The notes under the pieces: model-generated
Seen by the model: only the letters and a program-made list of their open reading frames with translations
What the model was told of the DNA's origin: nothing
The model's database searches: none
Part shown: one piece after another, positions 62,045 to 64,000 of the stretch
Numbering within the stretch: the first letter of the stretch is position 1
Layout of the letters: the number at the start of each line of letters is the position of its first letter
Position numbers and translations under genes: made by a program
Assembly: GCF_036250065.1 (NCBI RefSeq)
Contig: NZ_CP109199.1
Span: 6,324,001-6,388,000 of the forward strand
From: Micromonospora sp. NBC_01699
Lineage (GTDB): Bacteria > Actinomycetota > Actinomycetes > Mycobacteriales > Micromonosporaceae
Direction of reading: 5' to 3'
Length of the DNA stretch: 64,000 bases

Positions 62045-63262
62045 TCAGGCGGCGACCGTGACGAGCGCGGGCTCGACCTCGGTCCACGACGAGCCCAGCT
62101 CCGCCGAGCGCACCACCGCGTCCAGCACGAGCTGGACCTGGAGGGCGTCGGCGAACGACGGGGTCGGATCGTTCCCGGTGGCGATGGCCTCCAGGAAGTC
62201 GCGCATCTCGTGCGTGAACGAGTGCTCGTACCCGATGATGTGTCCCGGCGGCCACCACGCGGACATGTACGGGTGGTCGCCCTCGGTCACCAGGATCCGG
62301 TTGAAGCCCTGCTCGGCGGTTGGCCCGCTGGCCTCGTAGAACTCCAGTTCGTTGAGGCGTTCGAGGTCGAACACCACCGTGCCGAGCGATCCGTTGATCT
62401 CGACCCGCAGCGCGTTCTTGCGCCCGGTCGCGAACCGGCTCGCCTCGTACGTGGCCAGGGCCCCGCCGTCGAGCCGCGCCACGAAGACGGCGGCGTCGTC
62501 GACGGTCACCTCTCCGGTGGCGACGGCTTCGACGGATCCGTTACCGGTGGAGGCGGCCAACCCGCTGGACTCCGCCGGCAACGGCCGCTCCTTGACGAAC
62601 GTCTCGGTGATCGCGCTGACCCCGGTGATCCGTTGTCCGGTCACGTACTGGGTCAGGTCGATGATGTGCGCGCCGATGTCACCCAGCGCCCCGGAACCCG
62701 CCCTGTCCCGCTGCAACCGCCAGACCAGCGGGAACTGCGGGTCAACAATCCAGTCCTGAAGGTAGACCGCACGTACGTGCCGGATGACGCCGAGCCGGCC
62801 GGATTCGACCAGCTTCCGCATGAGGGTGACCGCGGGGACCCGGCGGTAGTTGAACCCGCACATGGACCGTACGCCCACCGCCTGTGCCTTGGCCGCGGCG
62901 GCGACCATCGCACGAGCCTCGTCGACGGTGTTGGCCAGCGGCTTCTCGCACAGTACGTGCTTGCCCGCCGCCAACGCCGCGATCGTGATCTCGGCGTGGC
63001 TGTCGCCCGGGGTGCAGACGTCGATCACGTCGATGTCGTCCCGGTTGATCAGGTCACGCCAGTCGGTGGTGTACCCGTCCCAGCCGAGCCGATCGGCGGC
63101 CGTGGCCACCTTCGACTCGTCCCGGCCGCAGATCAGGGCCATCCGGGCTCGTGTCGGCAGGTCGAACACGCGGTTCACGGTGCGCCACGCCTGTGAGTGC
63201 GCGGCGCCCATGAACGCGTAGCCGACCATGCCGACCCGCAGCTCGCTATCTACAGTGGACAA
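62045..63262 (-). CDS. Gfo/Idh/MocA-family NAD-dependent dehydrogenase
   Basis: The 405-residue protein has an N-terminal Rossmann domain (VGMVGYAFMGAAHSQAW), IDVIDVCTPGDSH and the family EKP motif in HVLCEKPLANT, then the C-terminal substrate domain with GALGDIGAHIIDLTQYVTG (Asp and His of the active site). Members oxidise sugars, inositols or their acids. The start is a TTG with AAGGGGAGG upstream. It is followed upstream on the same strand by a sugar-binding protein gene, so both probably belong to one sugar or inositol uptake and use operon. Confidence 0.9.
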   Translation of the reverse strand: MSTVDSELRVGMVGYAFMGAAHSQAWRTVNRVFDLPTRARMALICGRDESKVATAADRLGWDGYTTDWRDLINRDDIDVIDVCTPGDSHAEITIAALAAGKHVLCEKPLANTVDEARAMVAAAAKAQAVGVRSMCGFNYRRVPAVTLMRKLVESGRLGVIRHVRAVYLQDWIVDPQFPLVWRLQRDRAGSGALGDIGAHIIDLTQYVTGQRITGVSAITETFVKERPLPAESSGLAASTGNGSVEAVATGEVTVDDAAVFVARLDGGALATYEASRFATGRKNALRVEINGSLGTVVFDLERLNELEFYEASGPTAEQGFNRILVTEGDHPYMSAWWPPGHIIGYEHSFTHEMRDFLEAIATGNDPTPSFADALQVQLVLDAVVRSAELGSSWTEVEPALVTVAA

Positions 63263-63280
63263 GGTGGGCCTCCCCTTAGA

Positions 63281-64000
63281 TCAGAACCCGAGCTTGCTGT
63301 AAGTGCTCGCGTTCTCCTTGGTGATGGTCTCCGAAGTGAGAGTGATCTCCTTCGGGACCTGCAACTCGACCAGGTCGGACATGCCCTTGCCCTGTCCGAT
63401 CAGGCGAGCCAGCGTGATCGCCGAGGATGCCATCGAGGGGCTGTAGGTGACGGTCGCCTTCAGCACGCCGCTGTCGGCCGCGATCGCGTCGATCGCCGCC
63501 TTGGAGCCGGCGCCGCCGACCATGAAGAACTCCTTGCGCCCGGCCTGCGTGATCGCGGCGAGCACCCCGATGCCCTGGTCGTCGTCGTGGTTCCAGATCG
63601 CGTCGATCTTCGGCTGCGCCTGGAGCAGCTGCGACGCCGCCTTCTGGCCGCTGTCCGCGGTGAACTCGGCCGGGATCCGGCTGGCCACGGTGAAGCCGAA
63701 GGTGGCGAGCTCGGCCTTGAAGCCGGCCGAGCGCTCCTGGGTCAGCTCCAGCGAGTCGATACCCGGAATCTCGGCGATGATCGGGTTTGCGATGCCCTTG
63801 GCCTTCATCTGCTCGCCGATGTACTTGCCGGCGGAGACGCCCATGCCGTAGTTGTCGCCCTTGATCTGCAACCGGTAGGCCAGCGCGTCCGGGAACGCCC
63901 GGTCCAGGTTGACCACCGGGATGCCGGCCTTCATGGCCTCCAGGCCGAAGGCGTTGAGCTCCTTGCCGTCGTGCGGGAGCAGGACGATGACGTCCGGCTT
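63281..64000 (-). CDS. Sugar ABC transporter substrate-binding protein (partial)
   Basis: Only the last 239 codons are in the window; the gene runs off its end. The sequence (GIPVVNLDRAFP, YGMGVSAGKYIGEQM, SLELTQERSAGFKAEL, DAIWNHDDDQGIGVLAAI) is that of a RbsB-like periplasmic sugar-binding protein with two alpha/beta lobes. The N-terminal signal and lipobox are outside the window. The stop lies 18 bases before the dehydrogenase TTG. The ligand could be inositol or a pentose; it cannot be told here. Confidence 0.9.
   Translation of the reverse strand, partial: KPDVIVLLPHDGKELNAFGLEAMKAGIPVVNLDRAFPDALAYRLQIKGDNYGMGVSAGKYIGEQMKAKGIANPIIAEIPGIDSLELTQERSAGFKAELATFGFTVASRIPAEFTADSGQKAASQLLQAQPKIDAIWNHDDDQGIGVLAAITQAGRKEFFMVGGAGSKAAIDAIAADSGVLKATVTYSPSMASSAITLARLIGQGKGMSDLVELQVPKEITLTSETITKENASTYSKLGF

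Noticed and set aside
61683-62339. Plus-strand 218-codon frame between the Ebo operon and the dehydrogenase
   Set aside because: It overlaps the dehydrogenase gene on the other strand, contains the GC repeats, and has no ribosome site or conserved motif.

Overview
The window is high-GC actinobacterial DNA. Leader-style GTG/TTG starts, a furA-katG pair, PT-linker secreted enzymes with ricin-type lectin tails, a SARP regulator and an Ebo-type cyclitol/prenyl cluster all point to a Micromonospora-like member of the Micromonosporaceae. The family assignment is inference. No rRNA, CRISPR array, transposase or integrase was seen.

Layout. 1-7.1 kb holds ordinary chromosomal genes: a MerR regulator, a HAD-like protein, a DUF72 protein, and a signalling operon (histidine kinase, membrane partner, LuxR-type response regulator). 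7.3-9.7 kb holds a tRNA cluster (Trp, a D-arm-less Leu-like gene, Ala, Arg, a weak-T-arm Met-like gene, Cys), a CAP-domain gene and an HPF/RaiA-like gene. 10-13.7 kb holds a secreted pectinesterase behind a LacI-type palindrome, tRNA-Gly and an arginyl-tRNA synthetase.

14.2-41.8 kb is an accessory, conflict-rich region interrupted by katG-furA. It starts with two translationally coupled genes, a nucleoside-phosphorylase-like effector and a four-helix membrane protein, which carry the same short NIA...VGVQA..(V/I).G(N/D) motif. Such motifs resemble amyloid signalling sequences. A SARP/NB-ARC/TPR regulator follows, with four heptamers at an exact 11-bp period in its promoter. Next comes the most striking block (25.9-40.9 kb): a 2079-residue fusion of Ser/Thr kinase, DEAD-like helicase, DUF1998 and nuclease-like domains; a DrmD-like SNF2 helicase; an Eco57I/DrmMI/PglX-like adenine methyltransferase whose 3' end contains a run of 16 C; and, convergent with it, an HsdR-N-type nuclease with a RAMA domain. 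It looks like a DISARM-type system with Pgl-like features (a kinase and a homopolymer switch in the methylase). The block ends at a frameshifted HigB/HigA-type toxin-antitoxin remnant abutting the 3' end of a CAT tRNA, which is consistent with island insertion at that tRNA.

42-64 kb returns to metabolism: an FAD oxidoreductase, an MMPL transporter, tRNA-Asn, a YtxH-like protein, a sugar isomerase, two large secreted lectin-tailed proteins (ThuA/DUF1080 and PQQ-type sugar dehydrogenase), and an eight-gene operon (inositol-phosphate synthase, EboC-like prenyltransferase, isomerase, EboA, EboB, EboE, EboF-like phosphatase, polyprenyl synthase) that probably makes or exports a prenylated cyclitol-type metabolite. 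The window ends with a Gfo/Idh/MocA dehydrogenase and a truncated sugar-binding protein gene.
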